Shown: positions 33,484-42,532, counted from the first letter of the stretch. The stretch is DNA of 52,680 bases from CAKSQF01 sp964582375 (GCA_964582375.1 CAZORL010000011.1:1-52680); one strand, 5' to 3'. Notes: generated by a model not told the origin, from the sequence alone. Translations and numbers: made by a program.

Positions 33484-34102
33484 TTATGAATCAGCCGCAC
33501 ACGAGCGCGGATATGCCGTCGTCGCCGGCACTGATGAGGCAGGGCGCGGGCCGCTTGCGGGAGATGTATTTGCCGCAGCGGTAATACTTCCCGACGGGCT
33601 TGTGATAGACGGACTGAACGACTCCAAAAAGCTTTCCCCGAAAAAGCGCGAGGCTCTTTTTGACGTTATCTGCAAGGAGGCGGTGTCCTTTTGCATTGCA
33701 TCCGCGTCGGTCGAGGAGATCGACGAAATGAATATACTGAACGCATCCCAGCTTGCCATGCGCCGTGCGGTGGACGGACTGTCTGTGCGTCCCGATCTCG
33801 TTTTGGTGGACGGAAATGTCGCGCGCGGATTTGAGATGGCAACACAAACGCTTATCGGCGGTGACGGACTTTCAATGTCGGTGGCGGCGGCATCGATACT
33901 TGCCAAGGTGAGCCGCGACAGATACTGCCTTGAGATGGATGCCGCATATCCCGAGTACGGATTTGCCGGGCACAAGGGCTACGGTACGGCACTCCACATG
34001 GAAAAGATCCGCGAGTTCGGCGTATCTCCCGTACACAGGAAGACCTTCATGGGCTTTCTCGACAAGCCGCCCAAGGAAAAGAGATCAAGGTCAAAACAGT
34101 GA
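33470..34102 (+). CDS. rnhB: Ribonuclease HII
   Basis: A 210-residue nuclease that removes RNA from RNA-DNA hybrids and single ribonucleotides from DNA. It has AGTDEAGRGPLAGDVFAAAVIL with catalytic Asp and Glu, LNDSKKLSPKKRE, LVDGN, and SVAAASILAKVSRDRY. ATG at 33470 follows AAAGGAG and overlaps the end of rbgA, so translation is probably coupled. Confidence 0.97.
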   Translation: MPSYDYESAAHERGYAVVAGTDEAGRGPLAGDVFAAAVILPDGLVIDGLNDSKKLSPKKREALFDVICKEAVSFCIASASVEEIDEMNILNASQLAMRRAVDGLSVRPDLVLVDGNVARGFEMATQTLIGGDGLSMSVAAASILAKVSRDRYCLEMDAAYPEYGFAGHKGYGTALHMEKIREFGVSPVHRKTFMGFLDKPPKEKRSRSKQ

Positions 34103-34103
34103 T

Positions 34104-34574
34104 ATGTTCAATCCATTCAGATCCAAGAGGCAACAAAAAAGCCTTTCGACAGCGGAAAAAGACGCTGTGGCAGACATTCTGAGCGGCAAGGATCATTACG
34201 GCAGAGGGATCTGCTTTGAGCGCGCCGTCGAAGAGTGGCTGAAAGGGCAAGGCTACGAGCCGATCTTCCGAAACTATCGAATACGCGGCGGCGAGATCGA
34301 TATAATAATGAAGAAAGACGACATTCTCGCCTTTATCGAGGTAAAGGCAAGATACGACAGCGATGCATATCTGCAAAGATACGGCAGACCATCATCCGCA
34401 GTAGATGCAAAAAAGCGGCAGAGCATCATACACGCCGCCAAGGATTATATCAGAACACATCCGCAGATCGGCAGACCGAGAATGGATGTTGTCGAGGTAT
34501 ACTATCAGATATTCGGCAACTTTATCGCACTGCGTTTCAACCACATAACATCGGCATTTACCGCAAGACGCTGA
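34104..34574 (+). CDS. yraN: YraN family protein (UPF0102)
   Basis: A 156-residue protein starting at 34104, two bases from the rnhB stop codon. After a basic N-terminal stretch of about 30 residues it has GRGICFERAVEEWLKGQGYEPIFRNYRIRGGEIDIIMKKDDILAFIEVKAR, which carries the predicted restriction-endonuclease-like fold with E, D and ExK. The family is widespread, often next to rnhB, and its substrate is unknown. Shine-Dalgarno signal is weak, suggesting translational coupling with rnhB. Confidence 0.93.
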   Translation: MFNPFRSKRQQKSLSTAEKDAVADILSGKDHYGRGICFERAVEEWLKGQGYEPIFRNYRIRGGEIDIIMKKDDILAFIEVKARYDSDAYLQRYGRPSSAVDAKKRQSIIHAAKDYIRTHPQIGRPRMDVVEVYYQIFGNFIALRFNHITSAFTARR

Positions 34575-34612
34575 GAGATCGGGCAGCGAACATAAACAAA
34601 AACACAAAAAGC

Positions 34613-35605
34613 ATGAAAAAAATTCTCATTTTAACGACTGGCGGCACTATCGCCTCAAAGGACACCGAAAGAGGGCTTGCCCCTGCCATCAGCTCTGACG
34701 AGCTTATCGGTTATGTCCCCGAGCTTGCGGACATTGCGCACATAACCGCAAAATCGCTTTTTTGCATAGACAGCACAAACATAAGAGCCGATCATTATAT
34801 AATGATGGTCAGGGCGATAAGAGAGAACTATGCCGACTTTGACGGATTTGTGATCACCCACGGAACAGACACAATGGCATACACCGCCGCCGCACTCTCC
34901 TACATGATACAAAACAGCAAAAAGCCGATCGTGCTCACGGGCTCGCAAAAGTCGATATATCTTCGCGACACCGATGCGCGCGGCAATCTGATCGGCGCAC
35001 TCATGTATGCCGCAAGCGATTTTGCGTCGGGCGTCTCGGTCGTTTTTGACGGCAAGGTGATCATCGGAACGCGTGCGCAAAAAACGCGAACAAAATCCTT
35101 CAACGCCTTTTCGTCGATCGACTATCCCGAGCTTGCCAAGATACGCGACGGTCGGGTGATCAACTACATTACGCAGTCTGTAGAGGGTGACCCGATCTTT
35201 TATGACAGCCTAAACCCCGAGATATTTGTATACAAGCTCATCCCGGGAGCAGATCCGCACATTCTCCGCTGTTTACAGGGAAGGTATCGAGCGGTGATAA
35301 TCGAGTCATTCGGTGTCGGGGGGATTCCGAGATCGGAGGACGGCGATTTCATCGGCGCACTCCGTGAACTGATCGATGCAGGTGTGGTGGTCGTAATGAC
35401 AACGCAGGTATCGCACGAGGGCAGTGACATGGAGATATACGAGGTCGGTCAGGCGGCAAAACTCGAACTTGATCTGATGGAGGCATACGACATGACCACC
35501 GAGGCGATCGCAACAAAGCTTATGTGGATACTCGGTCAGACCGATGACAAAGACAAGATCAGAGAGCTGTTTTACACTCCGATAGCACATGACATAATAA
35601 AATAA
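34613..35605 (+). CDS. ansA: Type I L-asparaginase
   Basis: A 330-residue asparaginase hydrolysing asparagine to aspartate and ammonia. The nucleophile loop ILTTGGTIAS is near residue 10 and the second threonine motif FVITHGTDTMAYTA near residue 85. Neither a signal peptide nor a lipobox is present, so it is cytosolic (AnsA type). It follows yraN by 38 bases and thrC follows by 37; aspartate is the precursor of threonine, which fits the neighbourhood. The ribosome binding site is weak. Confidence 0.94.
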   Translation: MKKILILTTGGTIASKDTERGLAPAISSDELIGYVPELADIAHITAKSLFCIDSTNIRADHYIMMVRAIRENYADFDGFVITHGTDTMAYTAAALSYMIQNSKKPIVLTGSQKSIYLRDTDARGNLIGALMYAASDFASGVSVVFDGKVIIGTRAQKTRTKSFNAFSSIDYPELAKIRDGRVINYITQSVEGDPIFYDSLNPEIFVYKLIPGADPHILRCLQGRYRAVIIESFGVGGIPRSEDGDFIGALRELIDAGVVVVMTTQVSHEGSDMEIYEVGQAAKLELDLMEAYDMTTEAIATKLMWILGQTDDKDKIRELFYTPIAHDIIK

Positions 35606-35642
35606 GGTAAAGATCCAGATAGTATTTTTGAGAGGTTTTAGT

Positions 35643-37142
35643 ATGAAGTATCAAAGTACAAGAGAAGACAGAACAGAAGTTTGCGCCGCAGAGGCGATAA
35701 AGAAAGGGCTTTGCGAGGATGGCGGCCTGTATATGCCGACATCTTTTCCGCAGATCGACGACGATCTGCGTGAAAGACTGCTTTCGGCAAGCTACCCCGA
35801 GCGAGCGGCTCTTATCCTTTCGCTCTATCTGCCCGAATATGGTTATGAAAACCTCCTTGAGGACGCAAGTGCGGCGTACGGCGACAAATTTGACGGCGAG
35901 ATCGCTCCCGTCAAAGAGCTTTGCGACAGGCTGTACACGCTCGAGCTTTGGCACGGTCCGACCTGTGCATTCAAGGACATGGCACTTCAGCTGATGCCGC
36001 GTCTGCTCTCGCGCGCACTCAAGCTGACAAACGAAAAAAAGCGCGCGCTGATACTTGTCGCAACATCGGGCGACACCGGCAAAGCGGCACTTGAGGGATT
36101 TTGTGACGTCGAGGGCACTGCAATATCGGTATTCTATCCCGAAAACGGCGTATCTGCCGCACAAAAGAGGCAGATGCAGACCCAAGAGGGTGCAAATGTC
36201 AATGTTACGGCGATCAACGGCAATTTCGACGACGCACAGTCGGGAGTCAAAAAGATCTTTTCTGACAAGGAATTTGCAAAAGTTCTCGACGAACGAGGGA
36301 TCTTCCTCTCGTCGGCCAACTCGATAAACTGGGGACGACTCGTTCCGCAGATCGTATACTATGTATCGGCATACTGCGACATGGTAAACGCCGGGTCGCT
36401 TGTTTGGGGAGATGCGCTTGATGTCTGCGTCCCGACAGGCAATTTCGGAAACATACTTGCCGCATACATTGCCAAGAGGATGGGGCTTCCGATCGGCAAG
36501 CTGATCTGTGCATCCAATGACAACAACGTCCTGACCGATTTTCTCACCGACGGCAAGTATGACAAGAACCGCCGTTTCCACACGACCGTATCGCCCTCGA
36601 TGGACATCTTGATCTCGTCAAACTTAGAGCGTCTGATCTGTGTCGCCGCAGGACACGAACGGTGTGCGGAATACATGCGCGAGCTTGCCGAGTTTGGCAA
36701 ATACACGGTCGATGAGGATGTTATGGCAAAGATATCGGCTGATTTCGTCGGCAAATGGTGCGACGAAAGCGAGTGTCTGTCCGAGATAGCGTCGGTGTTC
36801 GACAGATTTGCCTATCTTGCCGACACGCATACGGCAGTCGCTCTCCGCTGTGCCGAAAAATACGCAGAGGAATGCGGAGACGCCGACGAAAAGCACCCCA
36901 TTCTGGTAGTTTCAACGGCATCACCATACAAATTTGCGCCTGCGGTATGTGATGCACTGGATCTTGACAGCACGGGCGAGGACAGCGAGCTGTTCATGCG
37001 ACTGTCCGATTACACCGAGACTGCCATCCCCGCACCGCTTTGGTCTGTTCTGACCAAGGACATCCGTTTTAACAGATCCATCGATGCCGACATTCCTTCG
37101 ATGGAATCGGCAATCGTCGAATTTACCGACTCTTTGGCTTAA
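35643..37142 (+). CDS. thrC: Threonine synthase
   Basis: A 499-residue PLP enzyme converting O-phosphohomoserine to threonine. It begins MKYQSTRE, has GLCEDGGLYMP, the PLP lysine in FKDMALQLMPRLL, LVATSGDTGKAALEGF, and VPTGNFGNILAAYIAKRMGLP for phosphate binding of the cofactor. Length and motifs match the long (fungal/E. coli-like) class. The ATG at 35643 follows GAGAGG; an ATG at 35628 in frame lacks a site. Its last 20 bases overlap a convergent gene on the other strand. Confidence 0.96.
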   Translation: MKYQSTREDRTEVCAAEAIKKGLCEDGGLYMPTSFPQIDDDLRERLLSASYPERAALILSLYLPEYGYENLLEDASAAYGDKFDGEIAPVKELCDRLYTLELWHGPTCAFKDMALQLMPRLLSRALKLTNEKKRALILVATSGDTGKAALEGFCDVEGTAISVFYPENGVSAAQKRQMQTQEGANVNVTAINGNFDDAQSGVKKIFSDKEFAKVLDERGIFLSSANSINWGRLVPQIVYYVSAYCDMVNAGSLVWGDALDVCVPTGNFGNILAAYIAKRMGLPIGKLICASNDNNVLTDFLTDGKYDKNRRFHTTVSPSMDILISSNLERLICVAAGHERCAEYMRELAEFGKYTVDEDVMAKISADFVGKWCDESECLSEIASVFDRFAYLADTHTAVALRCAEKYAEECGDADEKHPILVVSTASPYKFAPAVCDALDLDSTGEDSELFMRLSDYTETAIPAPLWSVLTKDIRFNRSIDADIPSMESAIVEFTDSLA

Positions 37143-37299
37143 AGGTCGCGCAGACCGTGTCGCCCGACGTATTTGCAAATGTCGGCCCGACGGACACCGG
37201 ATCGGCGGTACATTCGAACTCGCCCTTGTGATAGCTGCAATTTTTGACGGAGCAAACTATTTTGCTTCCCGCACGGCTCTTGCCTTCACGCTTTTCCAA
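37123..37299 (-). CDS. DUF1540 domain small protein
   Basis: A 58-residue protein. The sequence has the DUF1540 pattern: IVCSVKNCSYHKGEFECTAD, then a hydrophilic stretch, then GDTVCATFKPK. The four cysteines (16, 21, 30, 50) are at the family positions and probably bind metal. The only possible start is the TTG at 37299, because a stop codon lies directly before it; GGGGGGA five bases upstream supports it. It is convergent with thrC and overlaps its last 20 bases. It is short and starts with a rare codon, so it is easily missed by gene callers. Cellular role unknown; in Clostridia such proteins are common and often present in several copies. Confidence 0.85.
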   Translation of the reverse strand: MEKREGKSRAGSKIVCSVKNCSYHKGEFECTADPVSVGPTFANTSGDTVCATFKPKSR

Positions 37300-37302
37300 T
37301 CA

Positions 37303-37349
37303 AATCCCCCCGATCGCTCATGATCAGTATTTCCGATCGATCGGGGATT
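37303..37349 (-). promoter_or_regulatory. Hairpin able to hide the DUF1540 ribosome binding site
   Basis: On the minus strand AATCCCCGATCG (37349-37338) can pair with CGATCGGGGGGATT (37316-37303), leaving two G unpaired. The second arm contains the Shine-Dalgarno GGGGGGA of the DUF1540 gene. The loop includes the palindrome TGATCA. The same repeat lies upstream of the divergent metallophosphoesterase gene. Confidence 0.55.
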
Positions 37350-37397
37350 ATACAAAACATCCGCAAAAAAGACAATGATCAACAAAAAGGTGCAAAA

Positions 37398-38111
37398 ATG
37401 GCTCTCTACATTCTCTCGGACACCCACCTCTCGAAAGCAAAAGAAAAGCCGATGGACATTTTCGGCAGCAGATGGACATCGCATGCCGAAAAGATCGAAA
37501 AAAATTGGCGAGCGATCGTGACGCCCCTTGACACGGTCATCGTCGGCGGAGACATTTCGTGGGGGATATCGCTCGACGAGGCGGCACCCGATCTGAAATT
37601 TATCGCCGATCTGCCCGGGAAAAAGATCTTTTTACGCGGAAATCATGACTATTGGTGGAACACGCTTACAAAAAATCGCGAATTTTTCGATCGCTGCGGG
37701 ATAGGCGGCATAGATTTTCTCCAAAACAATGCGATATCTGCCGAGGGATTTGTCATCTGCGGCACACGCGGATGGTACAGCGACAGCGCAAATGCGCCGT
37801 CGGATGCGGATTACAAAAAGATCGCCGCAAGAGAGGCACTTCGACTGAAAATGTCGCTTGATGCATCGCACGGCATGGAGGGCGAGCGGATCGCGATATT
37901 CCATTTTCCGCCCGTGTTCGGCGACTATGTTTGCCGAGAGATCGTTGACATACTTCACGAATATAATATCGGGCGAGTATTTTTCGGTCACATACACGGA
38001 CTTTACCGAGTTCCGCAGGTGACCCTCTTTGAAAACATCGAGTTTTCACTCTGCTCGTGTGACTTTTTGAACTTCATTCCCTACAGAATAGCCCTCACCG
38101 GGTGTACATAG
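37398..38111 (+). CDS. Metallophosphoesterase (calcineurin-like)
   Basis: A 237-residue protein with the five metallophosphoesterase motifs: YILSDTHLS (DxH), VGGDISWG (GD), LRGNHDYWW (GNHD), AIFHFPP (H) and FFGHIHG (GHxH). It should hydrolyse phosphate esters with two bound metal ions, but the substrate cannot be read from sequence. It resembles the predicted phosphohydrolases of COG1768 in length and in the D-I-F-G-S-R-W segment after motif I. The ATG at 37398 follows AAAAGGTG. It ends 122 bases before tig. Confidence 0.93.
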   Translation: MALYILSDTHLSKAKEKPMDIFGSRWTSHAEKIEKNWRAIVTPLDTVIVGGDISWGISLDEAAPDLKFIADLPGKKIFLRGNHDYWWNTLTKNREFFDRCGIGGIDFLQNNAISAEGFVICGTRGWYSDSANAPSDADYKKIAAREALRLKMSLDASHGMEGERIAIFHFPPVFGDYVCREIVDILHEYNIGRVFFGHIHGLYRVPQVTLFENIEFSLCSCDFLNFIPYRIALTGCT

Positions 38112-38163
38112 GCGAAAAATATATTAAAAAATTGTAAAACTATTACTTTTTTCGCCCAAACAC

Positions 38164-38192
38164 TTGACAAAATCGTTATTTTGATTTAGAAT
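38164..38192 (+). promoter_or_regulatory. Promoter of tig
   Basis: TTGACA (38164-38169) and TAGAAT (38187-38192), spacing 17. Confidence 0.88.
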
Positions 38193-38238
38193 ATACAGGT
38201 ATGCAATAAGGTTTGACAAATATCGGAGGATAATGAAA

Positions 38239-39522
38239 ATGAGTCTCAGAAATTTAACCACTCCCGAAAAGAATGTTGCTCTTCTTGAAATCGATATAGA
38301 CGCAGCTGCATTCAGCGCGGCAGTGACGAGATCTTACAATTCGAAAAAGAATAATATTCAGCTTCCCGGCTTCCGCAAGGGTCACGCTCCCCGTAATCTC
38401 GTTGAGAAGATGTACGGCAAGGGCTACTTCTTTGAGGATGCACTCGAGGAGCTTGTTCCGGGTGCTTACGAGGATGCGCTCAAAGAGTCGGGCGTCAAGG
38501 TCGTATCCGCTCCCGAATATGAGGTAAAGTCGGCATCCGAGGAGGAAGGCGTTGTATTTACCGCAAAGGTATACACAAAGCCCGAGGCTTCGATCGAGGA
38601 CTACAAGGGTATCGAGGTAACACGCGAGCAGAAAGAGGTCACCGACGAGGCTGTTAATGCCGAGATCGACCGCGTTCGTAACCGCAACTCGAGAACCACC
38701 GATGTTGAGGGTCGTCCCGCACAGCTCGGCGACACCGCAAACATCAACTACGAGGGATTCAAGGATGGTGTTCCTTTTGACGGCGGCAAGGGCGAGGACT
38801 TCGACCTTAAGCTCGGTTCGGGAACATTTATTCCCGGCTTTGAGGATGCCATCGTCGGACACGAGATCGGCGAAGAATTTGACGTAAATGTCACATTCCC
38901 CGAGGAATACCACGCAGAAGAGCTTGCGGGTGCTCCCGTTGTGTTCAAGACCAAGATCAATGCGCTCAAGGAAACGATCCTCCCCGAGCTTGATGATGAA
39001 TTTGTAAAAGACGTATCCGAGTTTGATACGGTCGCTGAATATACGGCTGACGTTAAGGCAAAACTCGAAAAGGCGGCAGCTGACGAGGCTGACAACGCTG
39101 TCACCGAACAGGTAGTTAACGCACTTGTTGAAAAACTCGTTGCCGACATTCCCGAGGCAATGTTTGTGACCGAGACCGAGAATCAGGTTCGCGATTTCGA
39201 CAACAGACTGCAGATGCAGGGTCTGAAGCTTTCCGATTATATGAGATATCTCGGAACCGACCTTGACGGCATTCGTGCGCAGATGCGTCCGAAGGCTGAG
39301 AACCAGGTCAAGCTCCGTCTCGCACTCGAGAAGATCGCCGAGCTTGAGAGCGTCGTTGTCACCGACGAAGAGATCGAGGACGAACTGAAGCGTCTGTCCG
39401 ACACCTACTCGATCGAGCTTGAGCGTGTAAAGGAGCTTGTTGATCCCGAAGACGTAAGAGTCGATCTTGCGGCTGACAAGGCACTGAACCTTTGCAAGGA
39501 AGCGGCTGTCGTAAAGTCGTAA
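38239..39522 (+). CDS. tig: Trigger factor (ribosome-associated chaperone)
   Basis: About 427 residues. The ribosome-docking signature LPGFRKGHAPRNLVEKMYG is near residue 45. A FKBP-type prolyl isomerase domain follows around residues 150-240 (GDTANINYEGFKDGVPFDGGKGEDF), and a helical C-terminal chaperone domain completes it. Trigger factor meets nascent chains at the exit tunnel. CGGAGGA is only 3 bases from the ATG at 38233 but 9 bases from the ATG at 38239, so the second is preferred. It sits upstream of clpP-clpX, a common order. Confidence 0.96.
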   Translation: MSLRNLTTPEKNVALLEIDIDAAAFSAAVTRSYNSKKNNIQLPGFRKGHAPRNLVEKMYGKGYFFEDALEELVPGAYEDALKESGVKVVSAPEYEVKSASEEEGVVFTAKVYTKPEASIEDYKGIEVTREQKEVTDEAVNAEIDRVRNRNSRTTDVEGRPAQLGDTANINYEGFKDGVPFDGGKGEDFDLKLGSGTFIPGFEDAIVGHEIGEEFDVNVTFPEEYHAEELAGAPVVFKTKINALKETILPELDDEFVKDVSEFDTVAEYTADVKAKLEKAAADEADNAVTEQVVNALVEKLVADIPEAMFVTETENQVRDFDNRLQMQGLKLSDYMRYLGTDLDGIRAQMRPKAENQVKLRLALEKIAELESVVVTDEEIEDELKRLSDTYSIELERVKELVDPEDVRVDLAADKALNLCKEAAVVKS

Positions 39523-39545
39523 AAGAATAAACAATCAAAACGTAA

Positions 39546-39602
39546 AATAAGGACGCGTCAAAGGTGCATGCACGGATCATTTGCATTTTGCGTGTCCTTA
39601 TT
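39546..39602 (+). terminator. Hairpin between tig and clpP
   Basis: AATAAGGAC (39546-39554) and GTCCTTATT (39594-39602) are exact complements enclosing further imperfect pairing. No long T-tract follows, so it may attenuate or mark an mRNA processing site rather than fully terminate. Confidence 0.45.
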
Positions 39603-39639
39603 GACTTATTCACAGTTATACAGCAGGGAGGAAATTATA

Positions 39640-40227
39640 ATGGCACTTGTACCAACCGTAATTGAAAAAACCGCAGGCGGCGAACGCGCCTACGATATCT
39701 ACTCGCGGCTTTTGAATGACAGGATCATATTTCTGTCTGATGAAGTAAACGATGTTACCGCATCGATCGTCGTCGCACAGCTTCTCTTTCTTGAGGCTCA
39801 GGATCCCGATAAGGATATCTCGCTCTACATCAACAGCCCCGGCGGCTCGGTGAGTGCGGGGATGGCGATCTACGACACGATGAATTTTATCAAATGCGAT
39901 GTCTCGACTATCTGCATAGGACTTGCCGCAAGCATGGGTGCGTTTCTCCTTTCGAGCGGTGCAAAGGGCAAAAGATTTGCGCTTCCGAACAGCGAGATCA
40001 TGATCCACCAGCCGCTGGTCGGCGGCATGCAGGGGCAGGCGACCGATATCAAGATCCACGCCGAACAGCTCCTTCGTACAAAGGACAATTTGAATCGCAT
40101 ACTCGCTGCCAACACGGGAAAGTCCTTTGAACAGATCGCATCGGATACCGAGCGTGACAATTTCATGACCGCCGCCGAGGCAGCCGAGTACGGCATCATC
40201 GACAAGGTCATTGAAAAACGCGCTTGA
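39640..40227 (+). CDS. clpP: ATP-dependent Clp protease proteolytic subunit
   Basis: A 195-residue serine peptidase. Catalytic residues are visible: Ser98 in GLAASMGAFLL, His123 in EIMIHQPLGG-like EIMIHQPL, and Asp173 in TERDNFM. YINSPGGSVSAGMAIYDTM is the conserved strand before them. Mature ClpP forms a 14-mer with ClpX. The ATG at 39640 follows GGGAGGAAA; upstream in-frame starts have no site and extend past the usual N-terminus. It lies 33 bases from clpX, so the two subunits are made together. Confidence 0.97.
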   Translation: MALVPTVIEKTAGGERAYDIYSRLLNDRIIFLSDEVNDVTASIVVAQLLFLEAQDPDKDISLYINSPGGSVSAGMAIYDTMNFIKCDVSTICIGLAASMGAFLLSSGAKGKRFALPNSEIMIHQPLVGGMQGQATDIKIHAEQLLRTKDNLNRILAANTGKSFEQIASDTERDNFMTAAEAAEYGIIDKVIEKRA

Positions 40228-40260
40228 GAATAGGATATCGGAATTTATTACGAGGTGTAA

Positions 40261-41604
40261 ATGGCTAATCAATACAACGACAACGAACGCAGACAAAACA
40301 GATGCTCATTCTGCGGCAGAACCGAAAATCAGGTCGGTTTTCTCGTTCCCTCCCCCACGGGAGCGTTTATATGCGAAAACTGCGTTGATGTTTGCGCAGA
40401 CATAATCGATGAGCAGTACTCGGAAACGGACATCGGACTGACGGGGCTCACACTTGAAACCCTCCCCCGCCCGATCGAGTTGAAAAACAGTCTTGACGAA
40501 TATGTTATCGGTCAGGATGCGGCAAAAAAGGCACTCTGCGTCGCAGTTTACAACCACTACAAGCGCATCTTGTCGAAGGACGGCAGGATGAAGAAAAGCT
40601 CTCGCCGCAAGAAAAATGTTGCCGAGGAAAGCGATGAGGTCGAGATCGCAAAATCAAATGTGCTCCTTCTCGGCCCGACCGGCGTCGGAAAGACATTTCT
40701 TGCGCAAAATCTTGCGAAAACGCTTCGCGTGCCCTTTGCGATAGCCGACGCAACAACGCTCACCGAGGCAGGATATGTCGGCGAGGACGTCGAGAACATA
40801 CTGCTTCGACTCATTCAGGCAGCCGATTTCGACATCGAAAGTGCCGAAAGGGGCATAATATACATTGACGAGATCGATAAGATCGCGAGAAAGAGCGAAA
40901 ATCGCTCGATCACGCGCGATGTTTCGGGTGAGGGCGTACAGCAAGCACTCTTAAAGATACTCGAGGGCACCGTTGCGAATGTCCCTCCGCAGGGCGGTCG
41001 CAAGCATCCGAACCAGGATTTCATTCAGATAAACACCGAGAACATCCTGTTTATCTGCGGCGGTGCATTCGAAGGGCTTGACGAGATCATCAAAAACAGA
41101 GTTTCGGTCAAGTCGGGCATCGGATTTGGCGGAGAGGTCGCCTCTCGTGCCGAGCTTGAGCAAAAGAATTACCTGCGCGATGTCGTTCCGCACGATATCG
41201 TAAAGTTCGGACTTATCCCCGAGCTTGTCGGGCGTCTGCCGGTCGTCGTATCGCTCGACCCGCTCGACGAGAGTGCGCTGAAGAGAATTTTGTCCGAGCC
41301 CAAAAATGCGCTCGTCAAGCAGTATCAGGCACTTGTCGGCATGGACAAAGTCGAGCTTGAGTTTGACGATGACGCCATATCGGCGATCGCCGCTCTCGCA
41401 ATCGAGCGAAAAACAGGCGCACGCGGCCTCCGCGCTATCATGGAGGAGATCATGCTTGATGTTATGTATGACATTCCGTCGAGAACCGATGTGAAAAAGG
41501 TCATAATAACCGCCGATGCGGTGAAAAAGACCGCACCGCCGACGCTTGTAAAAAAGACAAAAGCTCTTCCGAAGCCTCCTTCCGATCAGCTGACAGACCA
41601 ATAA
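40261..41604 (+). CDS. clpX: ATP-dependent Clp protease ATP-binding subunit ClpX
   Basis: A 447-residue AAA+ unfoldase. The N-terminal zinc-binding domain has Cys15, Cys18, Cys38 and Cys41. The ATPase core has LLGPTGVGKTFLAQ (Walker A), IIYIDEIDKIARK (Walker B), the pore loop GYVGEDVENI and the RKTGARGLRAIMEE sensor 2 region. The ClpP-binding loop IGF appears in VKSGIGFGGEV. A C-terminal tail of about 25 residues rich in Lys and Pro is longer than usual. A long perfect terminator follows. Confidence 0.97.
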   Translation: MANQYNDNERRQNRCSFCGRTENQVGFLVPSPTGAFICENCVDVCADIIDEQYSETDIGLTGLTLETLPRPIELKNSLDEYVIGQDAAKKALCVAVYNHYKRILSKDGRMKKSSRRKKNVAEESDEVEIAKSNVLLLGPTGVGKTFLAQNLAKTLRVPFAIADATTLTEAGYVGEDVENILLRLIQAADFDIESAERGIIYIDEIDKIARKSENRSITRDVSGEGVQQALLKILEGTVANVPPQGGRKHPNQDFIQINTENILFICGGAFEGLDEIIKNRVSVKSGIGFGGEVASRAELEQKNYLRDVVPHDIVKFGLIPELVGRLPVVVSLDPLDESALKRILSEPKNALVKQYQALVGMDKVELEFDDDAISAIAALAIERKTGARGLRAIMEEIMLDVMYDIPSRTDVKKVIITADAVKKTAPPTLVKKTKALPKPPSDQLTDQ

Positions 41605-41608
41605 AATC

Positions 41609-41644
41609 AAAGATCCGACTCAAGCACATTTGAGTCGGATCTTT
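41609..41644. terminator. Bidirectional terminator between clpX and the aldose epimerase-like gene
   Basis: A 15-bp perfect stem (41609-41623 and 41630-41644) with a 6-base loop; T residues end the stem on one strand and A residues on the other, so it serves both convergent units. Confidence 0.9.
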
Positions 41645-41651
41645 TATGATA

Positions 41652-42515
41652 TCAGAAAAATCTTATCGTAAATTCTGCCGATCGGCAAGCGTCGGGAGAC
41701 AGCCCAAACATATCTGACTTCGCCTCAAGCGTCTCGGCATCGCGATCGAGCGACGGGAGCGAGCACCACGGCTCGATACAGATATATTTTGCACAAGGGC
41801 TAAGATCGTGCCAGAACCCGACATAGGGCATATCGGGAAAGGACAGCTCGACGCCATGCTCGGATCTGACCGACCGAAGCGTCGCGTGACGGCTCGTTTC
41901 GGCAAGAAATATCCCCGCATTCCCGATGATCTCATCAGAAAGACGCATTATTCGGTGATCTTCAAGCGCAAACGGATACCGCTTGCCGCTTTGCAGTCCT
42001 CTTTCTGTCAGACCGATACGCAAAGGCTCGGAGCACTGCCCGAAATCGATATAGTGATCGGACAGCTCGCCGTCAAGTGCGAACCCGGGATGCGCGCCAT
42101 ATCCGACGTAGAGCATTTCATTGCCCTTGTTTTTGATCAGCGCACTTTGCGTTATCCTGTCCCCGTCAAGGCGATAGGTGACGGTCAACTCAAAATCAAA
42201 GGGAAAGACTGCCATGCTTTCGACATCGGCGATCAGCAAAAGCGATATCTCGTTTTTGTTGACGGATATCGGTGTAAATTCCTTGAAACGGGCAAATCCG
42301 TGCGTGCCGAGCTGATATTTTCTGCCTTTATGGGAATAAACACCATCCGGGAGGCGTCCGCAGATCGGGAAGAGGATCGGAGCGTGTTCGCTCCAAAGTC
42401 CTTCTTCCCCACCCTGCCAAATGTATTCCCTGCCGTCCTTGACAACAGACACGATCTCCGCACCAAGGCTATTGACCGTGACGGAAAGAGAGTTGTTGGT
42501 AAGCGTGTATTTCAT
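41652..42515 (-). CDS. Aldose 1-epimerase family protein (GalM/LacX-like)
   Basis: A 287-residue protein of the galactose mutarotase-like fold. It begins KYTLTNNSLSVTVNSLGAEIVSV, followed by REYIWQGG, PILFPICGRL, THGFAR (with the catalytic-region histidine) and YGAHPGFA, typical of the LacX/YihR-like subgroup. Such proteins interconvert sugar anomers, but the sugar is unknown. The Shine-Dalgarno is weak and the gene starts 17 bases after thrS, so it is probably translated from the thrS transcript. A functional link with thrS is not evident. Confidence 0.9.
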   Translation of the reverse strand: MKYTLTNNSLSVTVNSLGAEIVSVVKDGREYIWQGGEEGLWSEHAPILFPICGRLPDGVYSHKGRKYQLGTHGFARFKEFTPISVNKNEISLLLIADVESMAVFPFDFELTVTYRLDGDRITQSALIKNKGNEMLYVGYGAHPGFALDGELSDHYIDFGQCSEPLRIGLTERGLQSGKRYPFALEDHRIMRLSDEIIGNAGIFLAETSRHATLRSVRSEHGVELSFPDMPYVGFWHDLSPCAKYICIEPWCSLPSLDRDAETLEAKSDMFGLSPDACRSAEFTIRFF

Positions 42516-42532
42516 AACTCAGACAACTCGGA

